Source of the DNA: Curtobacterium sp. MCLR17_036 | GTDB taxonomy: Bacteria; Actinomycetota; Actinomycetes; Actinomycetales; Microbacteriaceae | DNA length: 64,000 nucleotides | Assembly: GCF_003234445.2 (NCBI RefSeq) | Contig: NZ_CP126269.1 | Location: 3,162,001 to 3,226,000, forward strand | Reading direction: 5' to 3' | Shown: positions 1-9,064 of the stretch, one piece after another | How the letters are laid out: each line of letters begins with the position of its first letter | Position numbering within the stretch: position 1 is the stretch's first letter | Notes under the pieces: model-generated | Database searches by the model: none | What the model was told of the DNA's origin: nothing | What the model saw: only the letters and a program-made list of their open reading frames with translations | Program-made: the position numbers and the translations under genes

Positions 1-1640
<1,640 letters not shown>

Positions 1641-1645
1641 CGCCG

Positions 1646-1674
1646 ATTCTGGCACTCGCGGGGTGCGAGTGCAA
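1646..1674 (-). promoter_or_regulatory. predicted groEL promoter
   Basis: On the minus strand TTGCAC (1674-1669) is followed after exactly 17 nt by CAGAAT (1651-1646), a good vegetative-sigma promoter. The -35 box and spacer coincide with the second CIRCE element, and the first CIRCE lies at the start of the transcript, so bound HrcA would block polymerase at two places. Confidence 0.7.
1649..1674. promoter_or_regulatory. CIRCE operator 2 upstream of groEL
   Basis: Second inverted repeat, CTGGCACTC, nine-base spacer, GAGTGCAA, with its centre 35 bp from the centre of the first. The arms match the CIRCE core GCACTC/GAGTGC exactly. It overlaps the predicted -35 box and spacer. Confidence 0.88.
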
Positions 1675-1796
1675 CACGATCGGCAGGCCTGTGTCGAGTT
1701 CCCAGGACACCGTGCGGCAGGAGCGGGTCCCCGGAACGGCGCGGGCCGCCGGCCCGGGCCCGCGAGCGGCCGGTCCCGGCCACGGGCCGCACACGA

Positions 1797-1830
1797 CGAA
1801 CGCGCCGCCCCCGAGGGGACGACGCGTTCG
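1797..1830 (-). terminator. hairpin after cold-shock gene
   Basis: Arms CGAACGCG and CGCGTTCG with an inner CCCC/GGGG pairing, placed about 20 nt after the stop codon of the cold-shock gene on the minus strand. Likely an intrinsic terminator of the GC-rich type without a clear T tract. Confidence 0.55.
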
Positions 1831-1852
1831 CGGTGGTGCTGCTGCCGGTGGT

Positions 1853-2056
1853 TCAGGCCGGTCGGACCGACTCGGCCTGCGGGCCCTTGGACCCGGTGCC
1901 GACGTCGAAGACGACCGCCTGGCCCTCCTCGAGGACCTTGTAGCCCGACATGTCGATGGCCGAGTAGTGCACGAACACGTCCTGACCTCCTCCATCGACG
2001 GTGATGAAGCCGAAGCCCTTTTCAGCGTTGAACCACTTCACGGTTCCGTTGGCCAT
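1853..2056 (-). CDS. CspA-family cold-shock protein
   Basis: A 67-residue single cold-shock domain, the usual full length. It begins [21 protein letters not shown]1 (KGFGFI) is at residues 13-18 and RNP2 (VFVHY) at 27-31, the aromatic surface that binds single-stranded RNA or DNA and melts RNA structure in the cytoplasm. An AGGGAG ribosome site lies about 10 nt upstream of the ATG. About 170 bases separate it from the next gene upstream, compatible with a long structured 5' leader as in other csp genes, but I could not identify a specific thermosensor fold. Monocistronic, ending in the hairpin at 1797-1830. Several paralogues usually exist in actinobacteria, so a specific letter is not assigned. 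Confidence 0.96.
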   Translation of the reverse strand: MANGTVKWFNAEKGFGFITVDGGGQDVFVHYSAIDMSGYKVLEEGQAVVFDVGTGSKGPQAESVRPA

Positions 2057-2225
2057 GATCTCTTGCTCCCTGGTACTGCAGTGCGGACGACGTGTTCGCC
2101 GCCTGATGGGACTCTGACCGACGCGAGCCGATCAGGCAAGAGGTGTGACGTTGTTTCACCTCGTTTCCCGCAGAAATCAACGAGTTCGAAACACGCCCGT
2201 CACACAACCGAGCGGAAAGCGCGCC

Positions 2226-2837
2226 TCAGCCCGCGTAGTCGGCCCCGAGGACGACGCTCACGTCGGCGTTCGGGAAGGCCGACGACTGCTGCACGGCGGT
2301 GACCCCGAGCTGCTTCGCGACGCCCTGCGCGACCGCTGCCTGTGCGGCCTGCTGGTAGTAGACGATCGTCGCGGTCGAACCGGTGGTGCCCGCGTCGCCG
2401 GTCGAGGCGACCTGCCACCCGGCACCCGTCAGCGCCGTGCTCGCCCGTGCGGCGAGTCCGCTCGTCGTCGTGCCGTTGAGGACGACGACGGTCGTGGTGC
2501 CCTGCTGGGCCGGCGTCGCGGCCGCCGCGCCACTCGAGGACGACCCGGAGCCGGACGAACCGGAACCGGAGGACGCCGACGCGGACGGCTTCGACGAGGC
2601 GGACGGCTTCGCGGTCGCCGAGGCGCTCGTGCTCGGGGCGTCCGAGCCGGGGAACGAGTAGCTGTCGTTGACGAGCGCGAGCACGAGCACGCCGATCCCC
2701 ACGAGCACGCCGGTGGCCAGGGCGGCCCAGGCGAACACGACCCAGCCGCGGCCGCGACGCTGGACGCCGCGGTGCGCGCCGACCCGGGGGCCGTCCACGA
2801 CGTCGTCGAACCGGTCTCGGGGGAATCTGGTGCTCAT
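2226..2837 (-). CDS. membrane-anchored LytR C-terminal domain protein
   Basis: 203 residues: a basic cytoplasmic N-terminus (1-30), one transmembrane segment (about 31-56), a Ser/Ala/Pro-rich extracellular linker (about 63-108), then a LytR_C domain (about 110-203) containing [16 protein letters not shown], typical of that fold. The LytR_C domain often accompanies LytR-CpsA-Psr cell-wall ligases, but no LCP catalytic domain is present here, so an enzymatic role is not indicated; a cell-envelope function outside the membrane is inferred. Its ATG overlaps the stop codon of the upstream DUF3263 gene (ATGA), so the two are translationally coupled. Confidence 0.85.
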   Translation of the reverse strand: MSTRFPRDRFDDVVDGPRVGAHRGVQRRGRGWVVFAWAALATGVLVGIGVLVLALVNDSYSFPGSDAPSTSASATAKPSASSKPSASASSGSGSSGSGSSSSGAAAATPAQQGTTTVVVLNGTTTSGLAARASTALTGAGWQVASTGDAGTTGSTATIVYYQQAAQAAVAQGVAKQLGVTAVQQSSAFPNADVSVVLGADYAG

Positions 2838-3178
2838 CGTTCCTCTTCACGTCCTTCTGGAGCGGCTCCTGGTGCGACGAAGCTCCGCGCGGCCCGGGCG
2901 CCGGTGCGCGCGTGACGGAGCCGCTGCAGCCGGGTGACGAGCTGCGGGTCGTACGCGAGCGCCGCGGGCGAGTCGATCACACGGTTGAGCACCTGGTAGT
3001 AGCGCGCCGCCGACATCTCGAACTCGACCCGGATGTCCGCTTCCTTCGTGCGGTCGTGACGCACCCGCTCGTGCTCGAACGAGAGCACGTGCTTGGCGAG
3101 CTCGCTGAGTCCATCAGCGTCGGACCGACCAGCGCTGTGCTGGTCGACCCCGTGCTCGTCGGTGGGACTGGCGGTCAC
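2834..3178 (-). CDS. DUF3263 family protein
   Basis: About 114 residues from GTG at 3178. The conserved block runs from LSELAKHVLSFEHERV through EFEMSAARYYQVLNRVI to the basic LQRLRHART region, recognisable as the small actinobacterial DUF3263 family of unknown function, found next to LytR_C genes. Another in-frame GTG at 3193 would add five residues; GTG at 3178 is preferred because a GGAA sequence precedes it. Residues before the conserved block are poorly ordered and acidic. It forms a two-gene operon with the downstream LytR_C gene through an ATGA overlap. Confidence 0.8.
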   Translation of the reverse strand: MTASPTDEHGVDQHSAGRSDADGLSELAKHVLSFEHERVRHDRTKEADIRVEFEMSAARYYQVLNRVIDSPAALAYDPQLVTRLQRLRHARTGARAARSFVAPGAAPEGREEER

Positions 3179-3275
3179 TGCGTTTCCGATCACGAGTCGG
3201 CGGGCGGGTCGAGCACATCGTAGGGGTGGAGTGCACCCGCTCCCTGGCACGCCGCTGGACTGTCGCGAACCCCGG

Positions 3276-4355
3276 TCACAGGTTCGGCGCCCGCAACCAC
3301 CGCACGCGCGTGCCGAACGGGTCGGACACCGCGACGGCCACCCCGTCGAGCGAGGCGGTGGCGAACGCCTCCGGGTCGGCAGGGTCGACGTCCGGAGGCA
3401 GCGTCGCCGCCACGCCCGCCAGGATCCCGGTGCGCTCGAGCGCGATCCAGTGCACGCCCCGCTCGCGGACCCGGTCCACGAACCGCTGCCGGTCCGCGCC
3501 CGGCACGTACACCAGGGTGCCGGTCGTCAGCACGACCGGTTCGACGTCGTCCGGCAGGGCGTCCAGCGCGCGGTCGAGGTCGCCGGGCAGCGTGCCCCGC
3601 ATCCGCACGGGAGGCACGGCGAGCGTCGCGCGCGCCGCCTCGCGCATCAGGGCGATCCGGTCCGTCGCCTCGGGCGGGACGGCCTCGACCAACCGGTCGA
3701 ACGCGCCAGGTGCGGCGAGGTCGATCGGGCTCGGGTCGAGGGCGATCCGCGCGCCGATCCGGATCGGCCTGCTCGCCGGGGCCGGGACGGCGCCACGGAC
3801 CTCCGCCATGAGACGGACCGCGGGTCCGTCGACCGCCGTGTGCATCCGCACGACCTCGGTGCGCACCCCGCCACGGCCGTCGCGCCCCGAGGGGTCGGGG
3901 CGCGACGACGGCACCGGGGCGCGGTCCGCCGGCAGCGGAGACCCCGACGTCCGGTGGTCGAGCGTCACCCGGTCCGGGATCGAGCACAGCCCCGCCGCGG
4001 CGCCGGCGTCGACCAGTCCGAGCGGCCGCTCGGTGGCCGCGGCGAGCGCCGCGAAGAGCGGGACGACGGGCGCGAGCCGCCGCGGGTCGTTGGCCTGCAC
4101 CGTGGCGGAGGCGAGGGCCGCGACCAGGGCGGGGCGGGCCTCCCGGCCGACGGCGCGCAGCGCTCCGGGGTCCGACGGATCCGCACCCAGCCGCCGCGCG
4201 ACCGCGAAGAACAGCTCCGGCTGGCGCTGCTGCTCGGGGACCTCGGCCAGGAGCGCGACGAGCGCGTCGTCGAGCGACCGGGCCCACGCGGCGTACGACG
4301 GGGACACCGCCTCGATGCGGTCCGCGTAGGCGGCGTACCGGTCGCGCGTGGTCAC
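3276..4355 (-). CDS. DUF2332 family protein
   Basis: 359 residues starting VTTRDRYAAYADRIEAVSPS at GTG 4355. The pattern RYAAYADRIEA...SPSYAAWARSL..D...LLAEVPEQQRQPELFFAVARRLG, the central LGLVDAGAAAGLCSIPD and the later VVLTTGTLVYVP match the DUF2332 family, which resembles SAM-dependent methyltransferases in layout but has no confirmed activity. The start GTG overlaps the stop codon of the acetyltransferase gene upstream (GTGA), so the pair is co-translated. A longer reading frame upstream exists but covers the acetyltransferase gene out of frame and is ignored. Confidence 0.83.
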   Translation of the reverse strand: MTTRDRYAAYADRIEAVSPSYAAWARSLDDALVALLAEVPEQQRQPELFFAVARRLGADPSDPGALRAVGREARPALVAALASATVQANDPRRLAPVVPLFAALAAATERPLGLVDAGAAAGLCSIPDRVTLDHRTSGSPLPADRAPVPSSRPDPSGRDGRGGVRTEVVRMHTAVDGPAVRLMAEVRGAVPAPASRPIRIGARIALDPSPIDLAAPGAFDRLVEAVPPEATDRIALMREAARATLAVPPVRMRGTLPGDLDRALDALPDDVEPVVLTTGTLVYVPGADRQRFVDRVRERGVHWIALERTGILAGVAATLPPDVDPADPEAFATASLDGVAVAVSDPFGTRVRWLRAPNL

Positions 4356-4819
4356 GGGCGGTGCATGCCGACGTGGCGGATGCCGGCCTCGTCGTAGGGC
4401 TCGCCGAACCGGACGAAGCCGTGCCGCTCGTACAGGGCGGCGACGTACTCCTGGGCGTGCAGGACGACCGCGTCGCCCCCGTGCTCCGCCAGGACGGCGG
4501 CGACGAGCCGGCCCGCGATCCCCCGGCCGCGGTGTCCCGGGGCCGTCGCGACCCGGCCGATCACCCAGGCCGGGGGCGCCGTGCCGGGCGGGTGGACCTC
4601 GTCCGCCGCCGGACGGATCAGTCGCAGGTACCCAACCGCTTCGGTGTCCGTGCCGAACCACCAGTGCTCGGTGTCGGGTTCGCGGTCGCGGCCGTCGAAG
4701 TCCTCGGCGGTCACCCGCTGCTCGAGCGCGAAGACGCGGTTCCGGAGCACGACGATGCCGTACAGTTCGTCCGTCGTCAGACGGGTCCAGCGGGCGCGGC
4801 GCACGGAATGCTCGGACAT
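4352..4819 (-). CDS. GNAT N-acetyltransferase, ElaA-like
   Basis: 155 residues from ATG 4819 (MSEHSVRRARWTRLTTDELY). The order is ELYGIVVLRNRVFALEQ, then acetyl-CoA-binding VIGRVATAPGHRGRGIAGRL, then ALYERHGFVRFGEPYDEAGI near the C-terminus. The N-terminal LRxxVFxxEQ pattern and the ending are those of the ElaA branch of GNAT acetyltransferases, about 150 residues long in general. The acceptor is unknown. An upstream ATG at 4891 would overlap msrB and is not used. It heads a two-gene operon with the DUF2332 gene and is divergent from msrB; only 65 bases separate the two starts. Confidence 0.85.
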   Translation of the reverse strand: MSEHSVRRARWTRLTTDELYGIVVLRNRVFALEQRVTAEDFDGRDREPDTEHWWFGTDTEAVGYLRLIRPAADEVHPPGTAPPAWVIGRVATAPGHRGRGIAGRLVAAVLAEHGGDAVVLHAQEYVAALYERHGFVRFGEPYDEAGIRHVGMHRP

Positions 4820-4884
4820 CGCGGCGAGTTTACTGGAGTGGTCGGGCGTGCCCAGTGGAACCCGACCGGAAGCAGGAGGAAGCA

Positions 4885-5304
4885 ATGGCATACAACGTCG
4901 ACAAGTCCGACGCCCAGTGGCGCGAGGAGCTCTCGCCGGACCAGTACGCCGTCCTCCGTCAGGCGGGGACCGAGCGGCCGTGGACGGGTGAGCTCCTCGA
5001 CGAGGAGCGTGCCGGCGTCTACACCTGTGCGGCCTGCGGGGCGGAGCTGTTCAAGAGCGGCACGAAGTTCGACTCCGGCTGCGGCTGGCCGTCGTTCTAC
5101 GAGTCCGTCGACCCGGACGCCGTGCAGCTCATCGAGGACAAGTCCCTCGGCATGGTCCGCACCGAGGTCCGCTGCGCGAACTGCGGTTCGCACCTGGGCC
5201 ACGTGTTCCCCGACGGGTTCGGCACCCCCACCGGTGACCGGTACTGCATGAACTCGATCTCGCTGAACTTCTCGGAGAAGACCGAGGCGGCGACCGCCGA
5301 GTGA
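4885..5304 (+). CDS. msrB: peptide-methionine (R)-S-oxide reductase MsrB
   Basis: 139 residues, full family length. MsrB reduces methionine-R-sulfoxide in oxidised proteins using thioredoxin-type reductant. Zinc ligands are two CxxC pairs, C48/C51 (TCAACG) and C97/C100 (RCANCG). The catalytic cysteine is C121 in RYCMNS. C66 in GCGWPSF sits where the recycling cysteine of many MsrB proteins lies. The start has an excellent AGGAGGA ribosome site at 4874-4880, four bases before ATG. The gene stands alone, divergent from the acetyltransferase and just ahead of tRNA-Thr. Confidence 0.97.
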   Translation: MAYNVDKSDAQWREELSPDQYAVLRQAGTERPWTGELLDEERAGVYTCAACGAELFKSGTKFDSGCGWPSFYESVDPDAVQLIEDKSLGMVRTEVRCANCGSHLGHVFPDGFGTPTGDRYCMNSISLNFSEKTEAATAE

Positions 5305-5324
5305 GGCCCCGACGCCCTCACCGG

Positions 5325-5330
5325 TAGGAT
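5325..5330 (+). promoter_or_regulatory. -10 element of tRNA-Thr
   Basis: TAGGAT ends 11 nt before the mature 5' end of the tRNA, the right distance for a promoter giving a short 5' leader removed by RNase P. No good -35 hexamer is evident at 17 nt. Confidence 0.55.
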
Positions 5331-5341
5331 GAGCGGCGTCA

Positions 5342-5414
5342 GCCGGCATGGCGCAATTGGTAGCGCACCGTACTTGTAATACGGGGGTTGCGGGTTCGAG
5401 TCCCGCTGCCGGCC
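5342..5414 (+). tRNA. tRNA-Thr(TGT)
   Basis: Complete cloverleaf: acceptor GCCGGCA/TGCCGGC, D stem GCGC, anticodon stem CCGTA/TACGG with loop CTTGTAA (anticodon TGT, reads ACA), five-base variable loop, T stem GCGGG/CCCGC with loop TTCGAGT. A full discriminator plus CCA is not encoded; the bases after the acceptor are CCACT, so CCA is probably added by nucleotidyltransferase. A DUF3800 gene lies just downstream on the other strand. Confidence 0.95.
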
Positions 5415-5466
5415 CACTAGGATGGGATCTGCAGGCCGCGATCCGTTCGCCGCCCGCACCGCCTTC

Positions 5467-5487
5467 AGCCCCGCCGCGAGCGGGGCT
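5467..5487. terminator. hairpin between tRNA-Thr and DUF3800 gene
   Basis: Perfect 8-bp stem AGCCCCGC/GCGGGGCT with a five-base loop. It lies between the convergent tRNA and DUF3800 gene and could terminate both. Confidence 0.65.
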
Positions 5488-5514
5488 GTCGTGCGTCCGG
5501 GGCGCACATCGAGG

Positions 5515-6222
5515 TCAGGGCCAGACTCCGGCCCGGTACGCACACCGTTCGATGTCTGCGACGAGCGCAGCGAGGACACGCGCCTGCCGCGGATCCCGCT
5601 CCTGCACGGTCTGCGACCGTACCCACGCGAAGGCCACGACGTCCGCCACCTGCAGCATCCGCGAGTAGTGGCTCGGCGCGAAGTGCACGGTGTCGAGGAG
5701 GCGCTCGAGACGGGTCTGCATGTAGGTCCCCGGCGTCCCGTACGCCTGGTAGACCGCGAAGCGCTCTCGGTGCCGGTCACGATCAGACCGCTCGTCCGCG
5801 ATGACCAGGGCGTGCAGATCGAGCTCGTTCGCCCGCTTGTCGACACGCTGCAGCAGGTGCTGGAACGCCACCTGTTCAGGTGTGTGACGGTCTCGGTAGC
5901 CATGCGTGTCCTGGTGACGACGGAGTCGCTCGGGTCCGGATCCCCGGAGCAACACGGTCGCGCCGGACGTCACCACGGCGTCGACGACGTCGATGAACAC
6001 CTTGACGCGCACGCGCGGGGGAACCGCGCTCCACGCGCCCTTCCCGTGGAAGATCGGGTGTGCGTGCACCTCGGCCCCTGGCTTCACGCCGTACTCGTGC
6101 AGCCCCGCGACGATCTCGTGCATGCGCTGCGTCAGCCAGCGCGTCTGGGCCGCGTCCGCCATCACGGCGCCGAACCCGTAGAGGTCCGGCTTGAACGACT
6201 CGTCGACGAAGCAGAGGAGCAT
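5515..6222 (-). CDS. DUF3800 family protein (RNase H-like fold)
   Basis: 235 residues from ATG 6222, starting MLLCFVDESFKPDLYGFGAV. The N-terminal FVDES motif, the central ALVIADERSDRDRHRERF and the C-terminal LQVADVVAFAWVRS are hallmarks of DUF3800, a predicted RNase H-like family whose acidic residues (D7/E8 and the later DE) would bind metal. The function is unproven; members are frequent on mobile elements and near defence genes. Here it is a single gene directly downstream of tRNA-Thr, flanked by strong hairpins at both ends, the position expected of a small inserted cassette. No integrase or direct repeat of the tRNA 3' end was seen. A short upstream extension of the frame is not needed. 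Confidence 0.8.
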   Translation of the reverse strand: MLLCFVDESFKPDLYGFGAVMADAAQTRWLTQRMHEIVAGLHEYGVKPGAEVHAHPIFHGKGAWSAVPPRVRVKVFIDVVDAVVTSGATVLLRGSGPERLRRHQDTHGYRDRHTPEQVAFQHLLQRVDKRANELDLHALVIADERSDRDRHRERFAVYQAYGTPGTYMQTRLERLLDTVHFAPSHYSRMLQVADVVAFAWVRSQTVQERDPRQARVLAALVADIERCAYRAGVWP

Positions 6223-6275
6223 GCTGGAATACTGCCGTACGCGGATCGGCCGTGGTGATGGTCCGCGGACGAGAC

Positions 6276-6307
6276 GATGCCCCGGGCGACAGTTCGCCCG
6301 GGGCATC
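6276..6307. terminator. perfect 14-bp hairpin
   Basis: GATGCCCCGGGCGA pairs perfectly with TCGCCCGGGGCATC across a four-base loop. It lies 137 nt after the aldo/keto reductase stop (minus strand) and upstream of the DUF3800 gene. The 6308-6443 stretch beside it shows no gene. Confidence 0.7.
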
Positions 6308-6443
6308 GGCGTACGGGACGCGGTTCAGGGGGACGTCCCGCTCGCTGGAACCGGTAACCAGCCGGTCGTGCAACGAGGATCCCCCGCCGGGCCGTCCGGG
6401 TCCACACCCGGTCCGGTCATCGGCGGGAAACCGCACGATCCGG

Positions 6444-7475
6444 TCAGCGGCCCCCGGTGATCTTCCGCTCGCGCTGCGCCACGCCCGCGGTGCCGTAGGG
6501 GTAGTCGTCGACCCGGGGTGCGCTGGCCTCGGTGAGCCGCGTGAGCTCGTCCTCGGTGAGCACGAGGTCGGCCGCGCCGAGGTTGTCCTCGAGCTGGGAC
6601 AGGTTCCGGACGCCCAGGATGACGCTCGTCACCGCCGGCCGGGCGAGCAGCCAGGCGAGGGCGACCTGCGACCGCGAGGCGCCGTGGGCGTCGGCGACCG
6701 CGGACACCGCGTCGAGGACGGCCCAGGTGCGCTCGTCGCCGTTGCGGGCCTCCCATGCCTCCATGCCGCGCTGCGGGTTCTCGCCGAGGCGCGTCGCCCC
6801 GGTCGGGGCCTCGTCGCGCTGGTACTTGCCGGACAGCCAGCCGCCGGCCAGGGGCGACCAGGGCAGCAGTCCGATGCCGGCGTCGAGGCAGGCGGGGACG
6901 ACCTCGTGCTCGATGTCGCGGACGAGCAGGTTGTACTGCGGCTGCAGCGTCACCGGGGGCGCCCACCCGTGCGCCTTCGCCTCGTACACGGCCTTCGTGA
7001 CCTGGTAGCCGAGGTAGTTCGAGAAGCCGTACGTGCCGATCTTCCCCGCCGAGACGGCGTCGTCGAGGAACCGCAGGGTCTCCTCGATCGGCGTGAGGGC
7101 GTCCCACGCGTGCATCTGGTACAGGTCGATGTGGTCGACGCCGAGCCGCTCGAGCGAGGCGTCGAGGGCGAGCCGCAGGTGTCGCCGGGAGAGCCCGACG
7201 TCGTTCGGGCCGTCACCCTGCGGGAACCGCCCCTTGGTGGCGAGGACGACCTGCGCCGCCTCGGTGGGGTGCGCGGCGAGCCAGCGGCCGATGATCCGCT
7301 CGGACTCGTTGCCCGAGTAGACGTCGGCCGTGTCGACGAGGGTGCCGCCGGCCGCCACGAAGGCGTCGAGGATCGCGTGTGAGGTGGGTTCGTCGGCTTC
7401 GCTGCCGAACGTCATCGTGCCGAGGGTCAGCGTCGACACCGATGTCCCGCTGTTGCCGAGGAGTCTGTAGTCCAT
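6444..7475 (-). CDS. aldo/keto reductase
   Basis: 343 residues, MDYRLLGNSGTSVSTLTLGT at the N-terminus. NADPH-dependent carbonyl reductase of the AKR superfamily, (beta/alpha)8 barrel. The catalytic tetrad is visible in order: Asp and Tyr in DTADVYSGNESE, Lys in VLATKGRFPQG, His in DLYQMHAWD. The C-terminal SVILGVRNLSQLEDNL is the cofactor-binding loop. The gene is full length for this type (YajO/YghZ-like). Substrate unknown. Minus strand, 53 bases downstream of an alpha/beta hydrolase gene in the same direction, so the two may be co-transcribed. Confidence 0.92.
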   Translation of the reverse strand: MDYRLLGNSGTSVSTLTLGTMTFGSEADEPTSHAILDAFVAAGGTLVDTADVYSGNESERIIGRWLAAHPTEAAQVVLATKGRFPQGDGPNDVGLSRRHLRLALDASLERLGVDHIDLYQMHAWDALTPIEETLRFLDDAVSAGKIGTYGFSNYLGYQVTKAVYEAKAHGWAPPVTLQPQYNLLVRDIEHEVVPACLDAGIGLLPWSPLAGGWLSGKYQRDEAPTGATRLGENPQRGMEAWEARNGDERTWAVLDAVSAVADAHGASRSQVALAWLLARPAVTSVILGVRNLSQLEDNLGAADLVLTEDELTRLTEASAPRVDDYPYGTAGVAQRERKITGGR

Positions 7476-7528
7476 GGCGGGGACGCTACGCGCGGTGCCC
7501 TGCGACAGCGAGGACCTGCCAGTACCCG

Positions 7529-8314
7529 TCAGCCGACCGGCCCGAGGAACGCCACGGCGGCGTCCCGGAACACCCGCGAGGTGGGTGCGTTGAAGTGGTT
7601 GCGTCCGGGGATCTCGGAGAACGAGGCGTGCGGTGCCGCCGCGGCCAGCCGCACGGCGCTGTCCCGGATGCCGTCCTCGCTGCCGGCCGCCAGCAGGATC
7701 GGCTGCGCGGGGGCGTTCTCCGGCGTCGGCTCGACGCTGTTGCGCATGCCCTCGACCATGGCCACGAGGGCGCGGAGGTCGTTGCCCTCGACCCCGGCCG
7801 CCATCGTCAGGTAGCCGTTCGTCACGCGGTCCTCGACGGGGGTGCCGTCGGCGATGTACGCCTTCGCCTGGTCGACGGCGACGCGGCGCATCGGGTCGGC
7901 GTCGGGGATGCCGCCGAGCACCGCGCGGGTGATGCGGTCGGGGAGCCGGTCGGCCGCGTGCCAGCCGACGCGCGCGCCGAGCGAGTACCCGAGGAACGCG
8001 ACGTCGTCGAGCAGGTACGTGTCGATGACGGTCGTGACGTCCGCGACGAGCAGGTCCATCGAGTACGCGTCGGGGTCGTGCGGCTTCGCGCTCGCCCCGT
8101 GCCCGCGCTGGTCGAGCGCGACCACGCGGTGTCCGGCGCGCACGAGGTCGCGGGTCCAGCCCGAGGCGTGCCAGTTGAGCAGCGCGCCCGACGCGAAGCC
8201 GTGCACCGCGACGACCGCGGGTGCGTCGGGGTCGCCGAAGTCGTACGTGGCGAGCCGGAGCCCGTCGGGGGACATCACGATGCGGGGAGCGGGCGCTGCG
8301 GGGACGAGTGACAT
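7529..8314 (-). CDS. alpha/beta hydrolase
   Basis: 261 residues. Serine hydrolase fold with oxyanion region AVHGFASG, nucleophile elbow GYSLGA (Ser), acid in AAGSEDGIRD and catalytic His in PGRNHFNAP. The sequence around VVALDQRGHGASAKP is typical of the epoxide-hydrolase/lipase-like branch. No signal peptide, so cytoplasmic. The substrate cannot be told. It lies upstream of the aldo/keto reductase on the same strand and is divergent from the NAD(P)H-hydrate epimerase gene, with only 34 bases between starts. Confidence 0.9.
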   Translation of the reverse strand: MSLVPAAPAPRIVMSPDGLRLATYDFGDPDAPAVVAVHGFASGALLNWHASGWTRDLVRAGHRVVALDQRGHGASAKPHDPDAYSMDLLVADVTTVIDTYLLDDVAFLGYSLGARVGWHAADRLPDRITRAVLGGIPDADPMRRVAVDQAKAYIADGTPVEDRVTNGYLTMAAGVEGNDLRALVAMVEGMRNSVEPTPENAPAQPILLAAGSEDGIRDSAVRLAAAAPHASFSEIPGRNHFNAPTSRVFRDAAVAFLGPVG

Positions 8315-8348
8315 GTCCCCTCCAGGCTACCGGGGCACTGTGGAGGCC

Positions 8349-9047
8349 ATGGACGGGTACGGAGCCGATCAGATCCGCGCGGCGGAACGCCCGCACCTCG
8401 AGGCGGGGGAACCCCTCATGCAGCGCGCTGCCGACGGGCTCGCCCGCGTCGTCGGTGACCTGCTCGACGACCCGGCCGTCCGGCCGGGCGACGGCCCGGG
8501 GTCGGTGCTCCTGCTGGTCGGCAGCGGCGACAACGGCGGTGACGCCCTGTTCGCGGGTGCGCGGCTCGCGGCGGACGGGAGGCACGTGGCGGTCCTGCGC
8601 GTCGGCTCACGTGTCCACGAGGCGGGCCTGGCAGCCGCGCTGGACGCCGGGGCGCGCCTCCTGGACGACCCCGCCGGCCCCGAGGCGGTCGTGACGGACG
8701 CGGCCCTCGAGGCCGACCTCGTGCTCGACGCGGTGCTCGGCATCGGGGTGCGGGGTCCGGCGGCCCTGCGCTCCCCCGCCCGCGAGGTCGTCGACGCGAT
8801 CCGCGAGCTCGCCCGCGACCAGCGGGCGCCGTTCGTCGTCGCGGTGGACGTGCCGAGCGGCATCGACGTGGACACCGGCGGGATCGCCGACGAGCACGTC
8901 CTGCACGCCGACGTCACCGTCACGTTCGGCGGGGTGAAGGCCGGGTTGCTCAGGGGTCCGGCGGCGACGCTGGCCGGGCGCATCGAGCTCGTCGACGTCG
9001 GGATCGGTGCGGACCTGGCGGCGGTGGAGCCGCTCGTCCGCACCTGA
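8349..9047 (+). CDS. nnrE: NAD(P)H-hydrate epimerase, YjeF N-terminal domain only
   Basis: 232 residues, MDGYGADQIRAAERPHLEAG then GEPLMQRAADGLARV, the ligand loop LLLVGSGDNGGDALF, VLDAVLGIGVRG and VAVDVPSGIDVDTGG. This is the YjeF_N Rossmann-like domain that interconverts R and S forms of damaged, hydrated NAD(P)H. The usual C-terminal ADP-dependent dehydratase domain is absent, and no dehydratase gene is adjacent, so it would have to be elsewhere. Start uncertain: an in-frame GTG nine bases upstream (8340) is equally possible, as neither has a convincing ribosome site. Confidence 0.88.
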   Translation: MDGYGADQIRAAERPHLEAGEPLMQRAADGLARVVGDLLDDPAVRPGDGPGSVLLLVGSGDNGGDALFAGARLAADGRHVAVLRVGSRVHEAGLAAALDAGARLLDDPAGPEAVVTDAALEADLVLDAVLGIGVRGPAALRSPAREVVDAIRELARDQRAPFVVAVDVPSGIDVDTGGIADEHVLHADVTVTFGGVKAGLLRGPAATLAGRIELVDVGIGADLAAVEPLVRT

Positions 9048-9064
9048 TCCCGCGCCGACCGCGG

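Noticed and set aside
2022..2207. 61-residue minus-strand frame upstream of the cold-shock gene
   Set aside because: Overlaps the csp 5' leader, starts out of frame over the csp start and has no recognisable sequence; better read as leader/promoter DNA.
4352..4891. Longer start (ATG 4891) for the ElaA-like acetyltransferase
   Set aside because: It would overlap the msrB start and ribosome site; the family begins near ATG 4819.
5342..6443. Genomic island with integrase at tRNA-Thr
   Set aside because: Only one gene of island type, no integrase and no obvious repeat of the tRNA end was seen, so no attachment site is reported.
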